From Trichoplax sp. H2 (lineage: Eukaryota; Placozoa; Uniplacotomia; Trichoplacea): a stretch of 64,000 nt of DNA. Of this stretch, positions 10,901 to 24,419 are shown one piece after another. The position numbers and the translations under genes are program-made. The notes below the pieces were generated by a model. That model saw only the letters and a list, made by a program, of their open reading frames with translations, ran no database searches and was not told the DNA's origin. The stretch spans positions 372,001 to 436,000 of the forward strand of contig NOWV01000019.1 in the NCBI GenBank assembly GCA_003344405.1. Reading direction: 5' to 3'. How positions within the stretch are numbered: position 1 is the first letter of the stretch; the number at the start of each line of letters is the position of its first letter.

Positions 10901-12060
10901 GTTTTTTTATTTTCATTGCTAAATACTTCCAGGACATAATTACATAACATTTATGCTCTTCCTATTAAAAATATTTTTTAAAATTAAGCCATGCTAATAA
11001 CAATGTACGCTGCTTAAAATTAAATGACAATAGCTGGTAGATATGGGAGCTACTGAAGCGGAAGAATTTTTGAAAGCAAGTAATGCCCAAAGGTAACTGT
11101 CCTTGAGGCACACTTTTGCTTTTGGCATGATTATAACATAATGGACGCATAATAAAGTAAATTTATAAAGTCCCATGAAAATTGTCTTCTAGTGCATTAT
11201 CCAAGATTGTTACGACTGGATTCCGTGCGCTAAATCTTGAATATTTTTTTACTGCTGGCAAAGATGAAGTTAGAGCGTGGACTATCATGGTTAGTGTCAA
11301 TAAATTCATGATACAGTGACTACTGCCGCACCGTGTCTGTTGAAAGAGGCAGGCAATTAGATTATTGCGAGTTGTTATGCTGTACTATCATATAAAAGCT
11401 AACCTCAGAGTACTTGCATATGTTACTATTTCGGTCGTAAACTAATTTTAGTGCTTTTTTGATACTAGAAATTGTTCTTTTAACTTGTTTTAAACTGATT
11501 TATGATGCAGTATAACTATTTTATTGTAATTTAGAAAGGTACAAAAGCACCACAAGCAGCTGGTAAGATCCATACCGATTTCGAGAAGGGATTCATAATG
11601 GCAGAGGTAAGCCAAAATTTTGTAAACTTTATTAGAAACTTTCCTTCCTTTATGGCGACTTGATTGGTATGCTAATGTAACCTTCAACTTGGTATTAGGT
11701 AATGAAGTTCGACGACTACAAAGAACTGGAATCCGAAGCTAATGTTAAGGTATAGTGTTCAATCTGTTAAGCTGGTTGTCAGTTCGTGCATCATTAAATA
11801 TTATATTCTCAAATAAGAGGGATCGTATTGATTAATAATCAGCTCCTTTGCCAGCTTTTGAAATATAACCTCCATTTAATTATTATAAAAAGTTTTGCAA
11901 TTTTTTAGAACCATAGAGTATCATATAATGCAAGTTCCTAAATATTTTTTAGGCGGCTGGAAAGTATAGACAGCAAGGCAGAAACTATACAGTGGAAGAT
12001 GGGGATATCATCTTCTTTAAATTCAATGCAGGCGCCGGTTTAACGTCGAAAAAGAAATGA
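7919..12060 (+). CDS. OLA1: OLA1, Obg-like ATPase 1 (complete, 17 exons, 396 aa)
   Basis: Exons: 7919-8016, 8784-8854, 8982-8993, 9122-9182, 9282-9348, 9453-9513, 9698-9789, 9879-9905, 10010-10066, 10180-10257, 10489-10586, 10745-10826, 11034-11092, 11193-11289, 11535-11606, 11699-11749, 11953-12060. Joined, they give 396 residues ending KKK, the length known for animal OLA1. Visible motifs: G1 GLPNVGKST (about 29-37), G3 DIAG (91-94), and the family-specific NLSE (about 228-231) in place of NKxD, which makes OLA1/YchF proteins bind ATP rather than GTP. A C-terminal TGS domain follows (about 304-385; e.g. [22 protein letters not shown]). This is a conserved cytosolic P-loop protein linked to translation and stress responses. 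All introns are GT-AG except the third (8994-9121), which fits only as AT-AC. Exon 3 is only 12 nt. Confidence 0.97.
8994..9121 (+). other. Non-canonical AT-AC intron in OLA1
   Basis: Exon 3 ends GAA A and exon 4 starts GT CGA GTA CCT, giving [16 protein letters not shown], which matches the conserved OLA1 sequence. The intron between begins ATAAGTATCC and ends CCTTATAC. The only GT in exon 3's open frame (8998) joined to the nearby AG at 9126-9127 runs into a stop at once, and no other GT-AG pair keeps the frame. The 5' end looks more like a U2-type AT-AC site (ATAAGT) than the classic U12 ATATCCTT. Confidence 0.8.
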
Positions 12061-12923
12061 AAGACCCAAACGCCAATTGCTGGTAGTTAGTCGATTTATT
12101 CTACAGAGCTGCAATTTTATTGATTTCTTAATATCGAACAATTTGGTACGAGACCAACAGGTCGAAAAAAGCGTAATTGTTGAAAATTTTTCAGAATGTA
12201 CTCGTCATCCTAACAATCATTTACAGTATATTGTGCTATAAGAAATCGAAATAAAATTTGTTCACCTATGTTACCATATTAATATAAATCTATAGCCTAT
12301 TCCTATTTGTAATTCGATTACATATAAAGATGACTATTATGCATTATGAACGTCTTCGTATGATATGAGAGATTAGTTTTATCTTGTGAAATTTGGAGTT
12401 GAAGAAAGTATTAAGAATTGTACCGCGAGTATATATCAAGATTTACAGTAGATATAATGCTTATGGGATTGTTTGTAGCTGTGAAGGGGGGGGGGTATTA
12501 GGCACAAGCAAAATAGTCATCTGATGAGGGAATGTGAGGCAAAGTAATATATGAGAGCTTAAGATATGGTTGGTAAAATTCTGGTCATTCATCATTTAGT
12601 GAGATTAGATTATGGTCCAAGCAGCTAAAATGGATAACTAGTATAAGTCCCTGTAGTTGTAAAAGAATACATCAAATTTTCGTTTAATCAGCTTATAATA
12701 TGTCGTTATTCTTCTTTAATCTCACGCGCATTATTTTTGTGCCCATAAGAATAGGGTTGGCGATCTACGCGTACTTCAGAACAGGGTGATATAAAAATAT
12801 AATAGTAGGTTGTATACAATTTAATCTGCATCGATTTTAAGAGTGCTGATTTTAATGTTAAGAGAAAAATGATTATTCAAACATCTTCAGAATAAATTGT
12901 AATGCGAGTGAATAGGATTATGT
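12061..12923. other. Intergenic between convergent OLA1 and the ZBED-like gene
   Basis: Probably holds both 3' untranslated regions. An AATAAA-type signal occurs near 12250 on the plus strand. A run of ten Gs sits at about 12486-12495. No further gene seen. Confidence 0.45.
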
Positions 12924-14976
12924 TCAGGTGGTTACGCGTAACTGGTTCCAATTTCGGCATAACAGTAGCATATGCATAAATTCTTTATGACCTGGCCAGA
13001 TTTCAGTCGATTGATATCTTTGGCTAGGATTAACGGACAAATGATCAGGAGTGCAAGAGATTGGAATACACAGTACATCTCGTGCTAATCGAGCTAAAGT
13101 AGGAAATCGTTTTTCGTTGTTTTTCCACCACAAAAGAGGATCTGCAGCTACATCTCTGACGGCGGTTGCCGTGCAAAATTGACTTACTTCGTCATCTTGG
13201 GAACTATTATCGTCTTCTATTTCTGTATTCAGTAATCTGCTAAGCACAGAAGCTGATTGCGTTGATTCTTTTGCTTCATATCTGTATAAATCAGTCAAGA
13301 GTTGTCGTATAGCATTGCAATCTAGCGTTGATTCATTATTTGGAAATCTTGGATCGACTAACTTAGCTAATTTAACTACATCATATTCGACGACATTTTT
13401 ACACTCGCTTAATCTGATAGCCATCATATTAGCAATATATCTAATTTGTTTAGGTATTGAATTTGTTCCCTCATTATTAGTTACTTTCTCACAATGTTGC
13501 AATAATAATTTAAACGCACTCGGTATTAAGCTCAAGTTGATGGTATGGGTTTCGCCTTCTACTGTTGCTAAATTGACAGCTTTCTCAAGAAAATTGCATA
13601 CAGCAGTGAGTAATTCCCATTCATCCTGTGTTAAAGCGTAGTTAATCTAAATCTAGCTCTTCTGTGTTACACATGCTATCGAAAATTGGACGTAACTTGA
13701 TGGCTTGGTTAAGCATATTAAATATATCTTGCCAATTGGAATCAAGATCGCAACACTGTGGTAATTGGGTACCTTGATCATAACTAAATTCAACGACTAA
13801 TTTTGTAAAACAGTTCTTCCTTGATGCGATATGACTAACGGATAGGATAAAAAAATGAATTTTTTGAATTTGATGTTGGATAATGTGGAATCCTTCTTTT
13901 ACAGCGGGTTGTATTGCATGGATCAGGCATGGAATATGCCAATCATCATGACCCGATAATTGCTTAATGCTACATTCTTGAAATATTAAATTTTGCAGCA
14001 AATGCAATGAATTTCTCATATTTACTTCGGATTCACTGGTTATGGAAACAATTTTCCTTTTAATCCCCCACTGGCATATTTGACGATAAATAATATCGCA
14101 TAAGACTTGATCGTAAGTCTTTAAGCAAAGAGCAGGAGAATGTGTAACATGAAGTAATAAACGTTTGAGTATCCATTGATCATTAATCCAGTTTGCTGAA
14201 ATAGTAATTGAACCTTTTGGAACAGAGCGTGAAGAACAATCAATCGATAGAGCAATCTTGGATGTTACTGTACGTATCGATGTTTTGGCTATGCGGCATA
14301 AAATGCTAAAATAATCACTAATATAGTTCTGAATTGTGGTTCTATCTGGAGGTACATAGTAAGGTTGCAGTCTGTGTAACATTTCTGTAAATTTTCTATT
14401 TTCAACATCACTAAGAGGGATGATACCATGGATCATCCAAGCTCCGATCGATTCTACAATATCATTATTGAACGATTGCTTGGTATGGCTTACATCATAT
14501 CTCTTGTTTTTGATTTTAATTTCAGTTTTAGTTGATTTTTCGATGGTAGGCAATGGAGTCGACTTGTCCTTAATAGGCGATAGATCAAACTCTTCTTTAA
14601 TGGATAGCTGAGGTAAATTTCCTTCAGTAGGAGACTGAGTTAAAATTTTCTTGATCGGAGATCGAGCTAAATTTTTCGTAATAGGAGATTCAGTTAAACT
14701 TTCCTGAACATTGGATTCGGCTTCATTTTGTCGTACTGGTATTTCAAAATCATTTTCTTCCCAAAGATGCTTTTTAACATGCTTTAAAAGAGTACTTGTT
14801 CCAGAGGGATTTCTATACGATGCACTGCAACCAGGGACATGGCAAAAGGCATTGATAACCTTTCCATTGATATCTTCTACAGTGGTAAAATATTGCCATA
14901 CTATACTTGTGCGACTTCGTTTTCTACTATTTATATGTGAAATATCAGCACTAACTGATAACATTTCATTATTCAT
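12924..14976 (-). pseudogene. BED-finger hAT transposase-derived (ZBED-like) gene with one frameshift
   Basis: Frame 1 (13642-14976, 444 aa) starts at ATG 14976. It has a BED-type zinc finger (aromatic W27/F30, Cys45, Cys50, His66, His70), an acidic linker with repeated SPI/SPT motifs (about 95-145), and an RNase-H-like hAT core with Asp246 in SIDCSSRS and the CxxH motif Cys350-His353. Frame 2 (12924-13646, 240 aa) continues without room for an intron: LTQDEWELL, then the C-terminal hAT dimerisation segment with ADPLLWWKNNEKRFPTLARL. The two halves are joined by a +1 shift at about 13645. The second catalytic Asp of active transposases, expected in a DNxxN-like stretch, appears as ITSESEVN, so activity is doubtful even without the shift. 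The conserved reading suggests a domesticated ZBED-like regulator or a recent pseudogene; the shift might also be a sequencing error. Confidence 0.8.
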
Positions 14977-16245
14977 CGTAATAATTCCTCAGTTCTTACT
15001 TTAATGCAGCAATGAAAAGTCAGAATAGAAGCATTTCAATTAAGTAAGGACTTTAAGTTGGATCACTAATTTCCAGCTTTTTCCTGTTGTGATGCAAGTT
15101 AGTGCAGAATGATGTTAATAATCTCACTATCAATATTATCAGCTTGATTATACACATGAAAGCTGGTCCAAGTTAATTGATAGAATTTATATGCTAGTTA
15201 GAAAATTATTTGGACGTCATGTTATGAAAATACTTCAAAAAGAACTGAATTGTAAGCTATGTTTCCTTAAATGAAAACTTATCAGCAAAATTCATTGCAT
15301 AGGCACAAAATGATTCTTGCTTTTTATCATCATTCGATTTGATGATTGTAACCGCAATAAACGTGCCTATACTAGATTTATATATTGGTTGAGCACGAAA
15401 TAATTAACTGGAACCATGCTGGAACTAATACCTGCATTTTATTAGTGATTACTACCATCAAAGCCTCTAGTGATTAGTCTTACTGATTAATAAAATACTC
15501 TAAGAATTTGCACGATTGTAGTAGGGAGGATCAAGTAACTACTGTGCAATATGCATGTAAGTATTAATGCAAACTCTAAGCCTAAGAGACAATACTACCA
15601 TATGTCGACTTTTAATAAAATCTTAAATCATGATCTATACCAATTAATAATTATTAATTAGCTGGTTAGCATAATCGGCCGCAAAGTTGCTGATTACTCT
15701 CTATGAAAGCATTCGGTTTGCTTCTAACCTGCTAACATATTTGCTGATTTACCTGGAACCAATTAGCGTAAATAGTAGCAAAATAGTAATGCACCGATAG
15801 TTACAGTATAATCATATAATTAACCGATCTTTTTTAAGCTTCAATACTTGCGTTATGATTATGCCAGTTTGGACCATGACAGGTAGTTCTGACAGTTTAA
15901 GTAGTCTTTAAAACTTTCAATTTAATAGCGACTTCCAGAGCAAGAATACGGCACTTATAGATAGATGCCAGTTAGCTGTGAATTACAAGCATAGTTAATT
16001 ATATGATTATGATCGGTGCCTTATTCTATCAGTGTACTTATAGAATACGCGTATAGATCATTGACGGCATCAATTTACGTATACAGTAAAAATTGCAGAA
16101 TGTTCTTGCACAGACATTTTTAGCTTGATTGCAAGCTACATGCTTCAGTATAAAATGATGCGGTAGTGATATTTTATCACCGTACGGGAATGGACCTTAT
16201 TTGGATTCAGCTCCGAATCTTCAATTTGCATGCTGGTAGGAATCT

Positions 16246-16284
16246 TAAATGTATAGACCACTTTGTTTATGGCCTATACATTTA
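16246..16284. repeat. Short inverted repeat
   Basis: Arms TAAATGTATAG and CTATACATTTA flank a loop of about 17 bases. Isolated; no gene is near and no function can be assigned. Confidence 0.5.
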
Positions 16285-19200
16285 GTCCACTTACTCATTC
16301 GTAGGTAATTCCGATACTTTATGCCCATCTACGGATAAGATCTTAATCAAATTTGATTTCAAACCCAATCAATTTACTTATTCATGGACAATCCCGATAA
16401 TCTAAGTTCTCATTTTAGACAAGATCGCAATTAGATCTTTTAACCAGTCTTTTCTGGAAATGTACAAGTCAAATAGCTCTAAATTACAGTAAGTGATGAA
16501 TACTGTGGTTCAATTTGATAAAATCCTGTTTACAGAACGAAATGAGGATGAGGAAGGGGAACATTAACATACAAATATTTTATGACTACTTGTCTCTAAT
16601 ATCAATTAACTTTAACAATAAATTTAATTCAATGATCTAATCATTCCAAATTCTACGGAATCCGTAGTACACACATCAGAGCAATAGGTATTTGTAAGAG
16701 TTGATACAAAAAAATTCCGTATGTTATTTATATTGATTATACAGTACAGGTATACATCTGGATTATGAAAATGTGACTGATAATTTGAATGCGATGATTC
16801 GTAATTAGGAGAAGCAAAGAAGCTTAAAAACTACCTTCTATGTAATATCGATTTCAGCAAGTTAAAGGCAACATTAGCTGATGAGAAAGTGTACCATTGG
16901 AAATTACAAAGCAGCATAAGTAATTATTGATAGAGATATAAGTAGGGATATAATGTAGCATGACAGATACCGCTATTTCGAAGCAATCGCGAAAAAAATC
17001 TACAACTTAGCAATTTTAATCTATAAAATTTAATTAGATGCAATAGCTACGATTAATTAATTTTTGTCTTGGTACAGTTTCTGGAACTAAATATTGATTA
17101 GTTGAAATTAGTCTCCCCTCATGCTCAATATATGTCCTTTCTTAAACAGCAATTAATCATACAAATTGGGCTAATGTGATTATAGTCTACCTCTCTATGT
17201 ATATAATTTCTCTTCTCGTATTGCTTATGTGCCTATTCAATAATCTATCTATTTTTTTGGTAATATATATATGATGGGTAGTTGTAGTGATTGATTGGAA
17301 AATTTTGAAAAGAAAATTTCGTCATAATTTCATTCCGCCTAGTAGTTTTGATTGCTTCTATCTTTCGATAATGTCAGCAGATAGAGAAAAAGCTATAGAC
17401 ATTTTATTCATATTTTATCGCATCTATTAAAATACGCTCAGCTACTCATTAGGCTTATTACGTTATAAATTGTAGATGCTTTACACAACTATAATATTTT
17501 ATGTCATTACTTCAGTGTTAGCAATGAAAGTCCTTTAGTCTAATGCAGTTCATTTACCATTAGATTCATAACCTGATAACAGTTGATGCTGCATAAGGTA
17601 GCTAGATATATCTGCAGTTTTCGAAAGAAAGAAACTTTAGTTAACAATACATTCAATTTCAATAACAGCAAATTACTTGTCATAAGAAACTTCATCAGTT
17701 TGTAATCTGCGTAGGAGTTAATTAAATATATTGCATAGCAGATCACATAAATAATATCAAGGCATCTCATTCATATTATAACAGTATTTTTCCACAATAT
17801 ACAGTACAAACAGATCGTTAAAGCAAATATTATCTAGTTATCTTCATAGTCATAACATAAATATCTTCTGTTTTAATTTTTTTCCTATAGGTGACTAATA
17901 TCAGTGCAATAAAATTTATTATATCATTGATAAAATCTTTATGGTGTTCCTGGATATTCTCTATATTATAGGTTAACATCTGCTGCCTTACTTAAACAAA
18001 TTAAAGATGCATGCATGCATTGCTAATGGAAAAATTTTGTCAGATATGTTTAATTGATACCATTTTACATAATTTATTAAACAATTAATGATATAATTAT
18101 TTCATCATTATAATACAGAATGTATATTATATCAGAATTGTGCACACTGAACCATCGGTAAATGTATCTACTACCTTTGGCTCTATTATCAAAGAAAAGC
18201 TTGAAAATATTACGCTCCTAATCTTGGAAACAATAACAATATTTTCCATGTTATAATTAAATAGATTTTACAGTAGTGGTAAATTTCATCCGGTATCTTG
18301 TTTACTGTAAACAATATTCTACTAGCTAACGTGACTGTAGAGATATTGGTCATAACAGTATCCGTGTATTTATAATTGAACAATGACAAATTCTGGATTT
18401 CTTCCAGATACATTTATATATAATTTAATCCATTTAATCAAGAAAACGTTCTCATCTAATACTTGCTTTAGTGCTCTCTAATTTTATGTTACAAGCTTAC
18501 TTTGCAGATGAGAAAATGAAAGAAAAATTAAAATGAATTACTACAAACTTATGCTATCAAGCATTCAATTAAATATATACATTTTGTTAGCTTCTTTTTA
18601 GATACCATTTAAAAGCAATATAACTTTTACTATCTTTACTAATTTTACTCGTAAATAATGTAGTGTACAAATTATTAATTGGTGTATTCAAGTAAATTAT
18701 TTATGGTAATTTAATTTACTCCATATATCTTAAATACAAATATGCATACATGATTAAAAAATTACCTTTTAGTAGGTTGTTTTATTACTTACTTGTGTTG
18801 TTTATGCCATGTAGGTGTTACATCATCATTTACGAAGTTTTGCATTGGTTTATTGATGAATCATCGATTACATAATTAGTCAATAGTAACATGAATTAAA
18901 AGAGATGGCAATTAAAATTACATGAGAAATCTTACGCTTTCTAGTAGGCTAATGTGAACGAGACAGTAGTGATGTTAGGCTAACGCAATTTCATTGGCAA
19001 CTATCGATTTCAATCATGCAGAATAACAATGTTGAAATTTGATCTTTTTCTAGTCTTGACAGATATCCATTTTTGCTCTGGAGTAGAACATTAACGATCT
19101 CCAGTCAAGAAACAAATAGCGAAGGATATTTTCTAGCTGTACCTGATGTAATCATTCTGTTGTATTTAAGCATCTAATATGTATTTACTTATTGGATCTA

Positions 19201-22200
19201 CCAAGGGATGTTTAATACCTCGTATAAATTTGCATGTCTTACTCATCACTAATCAATGTTGTCCATAATCTACGGCATAGGAAAACAATTCAAATGGAAT
19301 ACATTCATGGCACCTTATAAAGCCCCTTATCCTACTTTCTAAGGCCAAATTGATATTGATAAAATGAAATAAATTAACGAAATGTATTTTTTTACCAAAG
19401 AATTTTATCTAGCTATTTGTAAAAGTGGAATTGACTGATTTAGCTGCTACAAAGTACGATGGTTTGGTGTATAATTGAAATTTTTCACAAAGATATAAAA
19501 TACTAGATCTTGTCCGCTATTTCTACTACCACATATTACCTGACCATACATTATATAGTGAACTATCTAGACTAATATTTCTTGCAATTTAAAATATTAT
19601 ATAGTAAAAAGAGGAATAGCGATATGAGCGATTTATGTGCTCAGTTATCAAAGAATAAATTGATAGTTTTATTTTTTTCCTTTTTAGAAATTGTCACTAA
19701 TAAAGAATTTAATTGCAAAATACGACGGTATTTTTGGTTTATATGCAATCATTCTACTAGAATAAATAATACCCTCATTATAATGTGGATTAACATAGCT
19801 TCTTTTTATATGTACTGTTATGACGGCTTATATTAAATTGCAACAAATTCAAATAAATTGATTATAGTTAACAGGGTTAATTAATCTTAAATTATTGATA
19901 TTTATTGAATTGATTCAAAACATATGCTGAATAGATGTAGAGAATACTTATTAATTATTACTATTGATATTAGTGAAGCATATTATTATTCTCGTTTTAC
20001 AACGCGTCTTATAGATAGTGACCTTTGAAATATGACGATTGATATCAAAGATCAATGGCTATATAATAAGCTAATCACTAATTATCAGTATTGTTTAGTA
20101 ATATTAAATAACAACTATCAGTTTTTGAAATTTTGAACAACAACTATTGGATCTTTACGTTTGATGTCTAGTAGATTGAAATAGAATCAGTAATCAATAT
20201 CATTCATTACTAATATTCACTCTTTTCTCTAAATGATTCTGACTAGTTAGCAATGGAAAACCCTATATGGCTAACAAAGTTACTGAAATATGATTGTGTC
20301 GTCGAACATTATTAGTTAAAAGCGAAAATAAACTACTATTTTAATAATGGTTATTCATAGATATCAATTGCCTGATTTGTTGATTAACCCTCTATCGGTA
20401 TTAATTAATTCTCTCCTTTTCATATCTTTGTTGGCCATTTATTTGCCAATTTTATTCTTTGAGATATTATCAGAAACCTTTATTTGTTTACTTGAACTCA
20501 GCCTTGTGCTCCTATTACATTAAATGACATGACAATAACTTCTATCTTGATTTATTTCTTTGCTTTTTTTTATCATCATACTATTTACAGTTAACTGATA
20601 TTTGCCAGACGGTAATATTTCTTGCATAGATAATAAGTGTGCGCGTAAAATACGATATCTCAAATATTTTATAGCCGTATATTTATACTCTTCAATAAAA
20701 AATATGCGTTCTGGTTATAAGTTAGCATAATACAGTTGATAACTTAATTATTTCACAATAGGAAGAAATAACTGGATCGGAATAATTCTCGTAAACTTGT
20801 CTGCTAATGTCTGATGTTCATTTGATCATGGCATGTCTTTTATTTCGAAAACAATAGTTAGCCTTGAACCAGTCTACTAGAGGTCAAACTATCGTGAAAT
20901 TTGAATAGGTTACTTAGCTGTATAATGTTATAGAAAGGTAGAATTTTCAAAGTGAGTTTATAATTGCTTAGATGTATTCCATAACCGACAGAACATCAGA
21001 AATTGGCTTCTGCTTTCTTTACATACTTTATTAAAGATATTTATGTACTGTTAATAGAAGTAGCAAAATAAATATTCAATCCGACCCAATTTTATGATAT
21101 ATAGTTGGTTGCGATGTCATAACCAATAAAGCGAACATATTTATAATTTCATTTTGCCAAACTAAACCCATCCATTCGCCATCTGCTGAATACATAAATG
21201 CTGGTACGCAAATTATTCATTAGTATATATCGATAAAATAGGTTTGATGGAATTGAATGGCTTTACATATAAGATATGAGTGTTCATTTAGTATAGTAGA
21301 ATTAATAGATCCAGTTTTGATAGCTATTGGAATTCATAACTGGTTTATTCTATCATTTCTAAGTAATGAAAGGTAATCGCATTGAAAGAGTCTGTGCTTG
21401 AGACATGTATTCTCCTTAAAGTCGATTTTAATCAAGTATTGATTATAACGGCTGCTTGAGTAAACTGGTGATATGGATCACAGCCAATGCGGATAGGGAT
21501 ACATAATATCAAGAGTTATCTTGAAGACCCCTTTCTTCTCACTATGGCGGTCTAGTGAATAATTACTGCTTCCATTACAGTACGGTAGTATTGTTTAGTA
21601 AAGGTAATTTTAATTGTTTTAATGAAAGGATGACTAGCTATTCTGTAGACCATAGATTGTCATATATTTCATATTCGCATGATAATAAATTGCATACTCT
21701 ATTGATTTTATTTAGGCTTGACGAGTCAATTGGTAAGTATTCGATTTGAAAGACTTTTGCTAGCTAATTAGCGATACTGTATATATGCTTTATCATCATT
21801 AAGTCATCCTTTGAAATGTTCAATTAGAATTGATTGAAAGCATTTCCACGTCGCATTGTGCTAGCCTGGTGCCTAATGATAGAAGACAGTTTCTATGATA
21901 CTGCTTACACTATACATTTTTCTTTCCGTCTTTTAATTAATCCAAAGTATGCTGACTCCTGTTTAAATTCCTTACATTCATACAGTACCAATGGCATTAA
22001 GATAGAATTCATCGAGAGATACATACTATGGCAAAAGAGCAACTGCAAGATTCAGGTGGTGACTCTATCACACGTTCTGTATAATATTAGGTTATGAGTA
22101 GGATCAATATACGAGTACAGTGTACAGAAACAGTTGACTACCGTAGTGACGTGATTTAGTGAATCATTTATGAGTATTCCTTAGTTGGCCATTTATGGCA

Positions 22201-23186
22201 GCAACATCATGACGTATCAGCTAACTTCAGCATTTTTGGAATGGACTTGATGATGCCACTGTCTAATTATACACTTTTGCAGTCATTTTGCATGTCGTTG
22301 AGAAAGTACCCAGGGTATTCGATAAATACAGTATAATTAATTTATTCATTTTATATAATGAATGAATTACCGCATAGTATACAGCAGAAGTCAAAAGTCT
22401 ACTTCTAAGTTGATAAATGGAGGGTAGCAACCTCGAATGAAGGTTATGATTGGAGAATCTATCTATGAATTCACGTCGTTGACTACAGTAATATTAATTT
22501 GCATTTTACAACAAACTCCTTGATACAGACGTACGCTCATGCAGACTTTTTCGCTTTATCGTATCATCTATACACCAGCTGTGAATAACACTTTGTGGCC
22601 AACGATACCAAATCGTAATCAACTGGAATGCTAAAGACAAGCCTAACCCTAAGCCTAAATTATACTGCTGATTATTGCATTTAAATTGGAGAGAATTTAG
22701 ATACGGGAATAACCTGATTACAGTTGGATGAGCACGGCCATGTTGTAGAAATAATGTGGTGAAAATTAATTTAGCTCAGTAGAGATCTCTGATACGCTAC
22801 AACATCCCAGTAGGTGTACTAATAACTAAAGTGTTTCAATAACTAATGGATTGCTATTCTACTGGATGATGTATCTCTAAGGAGATAATTGGGGAGAAGA
22901 GTATAAACTCAAGCCCTTTATCGTGAATATTAAATATATTATTGTAACCCTAAAGTTAACTGATTAAACAGTACTGCTTGTTGTGCAAGTGGGGAGAAAA
23001 TTGGGGAAAATGGAATGGCATGCTTCAAGTCAAGTTGATTTAGCTAAGCGCTGTTTGCAAGTCTGCAGTACATATTCTACAGTAAGAGAACGAACTAACA
23101 TCGATTCATGCCAATTTCAACTATCCAATCTATTACAGCCGTTGAGAGCATGAATGTTGAAGTACAGTGCAGCAAATCAGCTGCAT

Positions 23187-23637
23187 CTATCGCCATGTTG
23201 AGGTTTCTGCATGCAGACTTGGCTAATGGAATGGCAATCTGAGTATGCTACTGTAAAAGCATTCTGTAACTAATCGTATATAAATCGTGAATTTTGCTGT
23301 AATAAGTAGATTGTCAGATAGTCAGATAGTCCTTGGTAGTTAGGCGAACCTAACTTCTGTAATAAAGTGAAATTTGCAAGAAACTGTAGTTCCTGATTTA
23401 TTGTTTTGAAGATCACTTTATCACATTTTTGGGGCTGCACTACAGCTACTAACACGAACTGTGATCGTGCTTGGTGCTCTGAAGATGACTGCAAACGACA
23501 GCCAGTTGATGGCCTATCTATCGCCATGTTGAGGTTTCTACATGCAGACTTGGCTAATGGAATGCCAACCTGAGTATGCTACTAACACGAACTGTGCTTT
23601 GAAGATGACTGCAAACGACAGCCAGTTGATAGCCTAT
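23187..23637 (+). repeat. Interspersed direct repeat, order A-spacer-B-A'-B'
   Basis: Segment A (23187-23252, beginning CTATCGCCATGTTGAGG) recurs as A' at 23518-23583. Segment B (23447-23516, beginning ACTAACACGAACTGTG) recurs as B' at 23581-23637 with an internal deletion of about 12 bases. A' and B' are adjacent, while A and B are about 195 bp apart, as if one copy carries an insertion or the other a deletion. Confidence 0.8.
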
Positions 23638-24419
23638 ACTGTGTCTAGTGTCTACGGTATGTTATTATTGTACAGTGTACAGTGCACAGACTATAGTATA
23701 GTACTGTACCATATGGTACTGTAATTGGTCTGATGGAAAATGTGTAAAACGAATGTCGCCTTTAGCCTCGATGCGCCATTACAAATACCGCCTTAGCGTA
23801 CGACATTTGTTTTACTTCAGTCTACTATACGGGGTATGGGTGTACGCTATGTTATCCGGCTTTGGAGGCATGACGAGAGAAATGACGAAACGTCTTGTCT
23901 GCCTCTATGAGACATCGCGTACGCTCCACAAACTAAATTAGTCTACTATTGAAGAAGGCTGTCAAGCGGCAGATCGACTTGGACTAAAACAAGGGGCAAA
24001 CTGGCACTGTGTCCAACACGCATGTCCATTTTGACGCTGACTGGTTGAGTCAACAAAGGTAGTCATTGATCGGTGAAGTCCAGCCTCTTGACTGTCTATC
24101 AAATCAATTCAACGTATCCATTGGTTGATAGCAATGACGTCAGGCATCATCTGCCATCTGTCAACGTATTCGATTGGTCCAAGTGTTGGCGAGAAAAAGT
24201 ATCGTAACGCTTATCAGATCGATTGCATATTTTAGTCACTTCCCCTTGTCTATAGGATCATTTGGAACTTTTTCTAAGCTTTTATAGTTTTTCCAACCCC
24301 CAATTTATTGTTTGCAAGGTTGGAGGAGAAAAAAAAGGAGGTTAAATCCGTCACAACAAGATTCCTCTTTTCTTATTCATACTCATCTTGAGTTACAAAG
24401 AGTTTATTACTATCCGTTC

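Larger units (their letters stand above)
14977..24419. other. Long AT-rich region, no gene recognised
   Basis: Over 9 kb without a supported exon on either strand; frames of 60-90 codons have no family resemblance. It lies upstream of the Sp-family gene and could hold its distant regulatory DNA (inference). The sequence becomes less AT-rich from about 23.7 kb towards the Sp start. Contains the repeats listed at 23187-23637 and a small hairpin at 16246. Confidence 0.5.

Noticed and set aside
12486-12495. Poly-G run (also at about 51604-51617) as a functional G-rich element
   Set aside because: Simple homopolymers without G-quadruplex-type spacing; they may be sequencing or slippage features.
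22642-22662. Telomere-like CCTAACCCTAAGCCTAA
   Set aside because: Only one perfect CCCTAA with imperfect neighbours; too short for an interstitial telomere.
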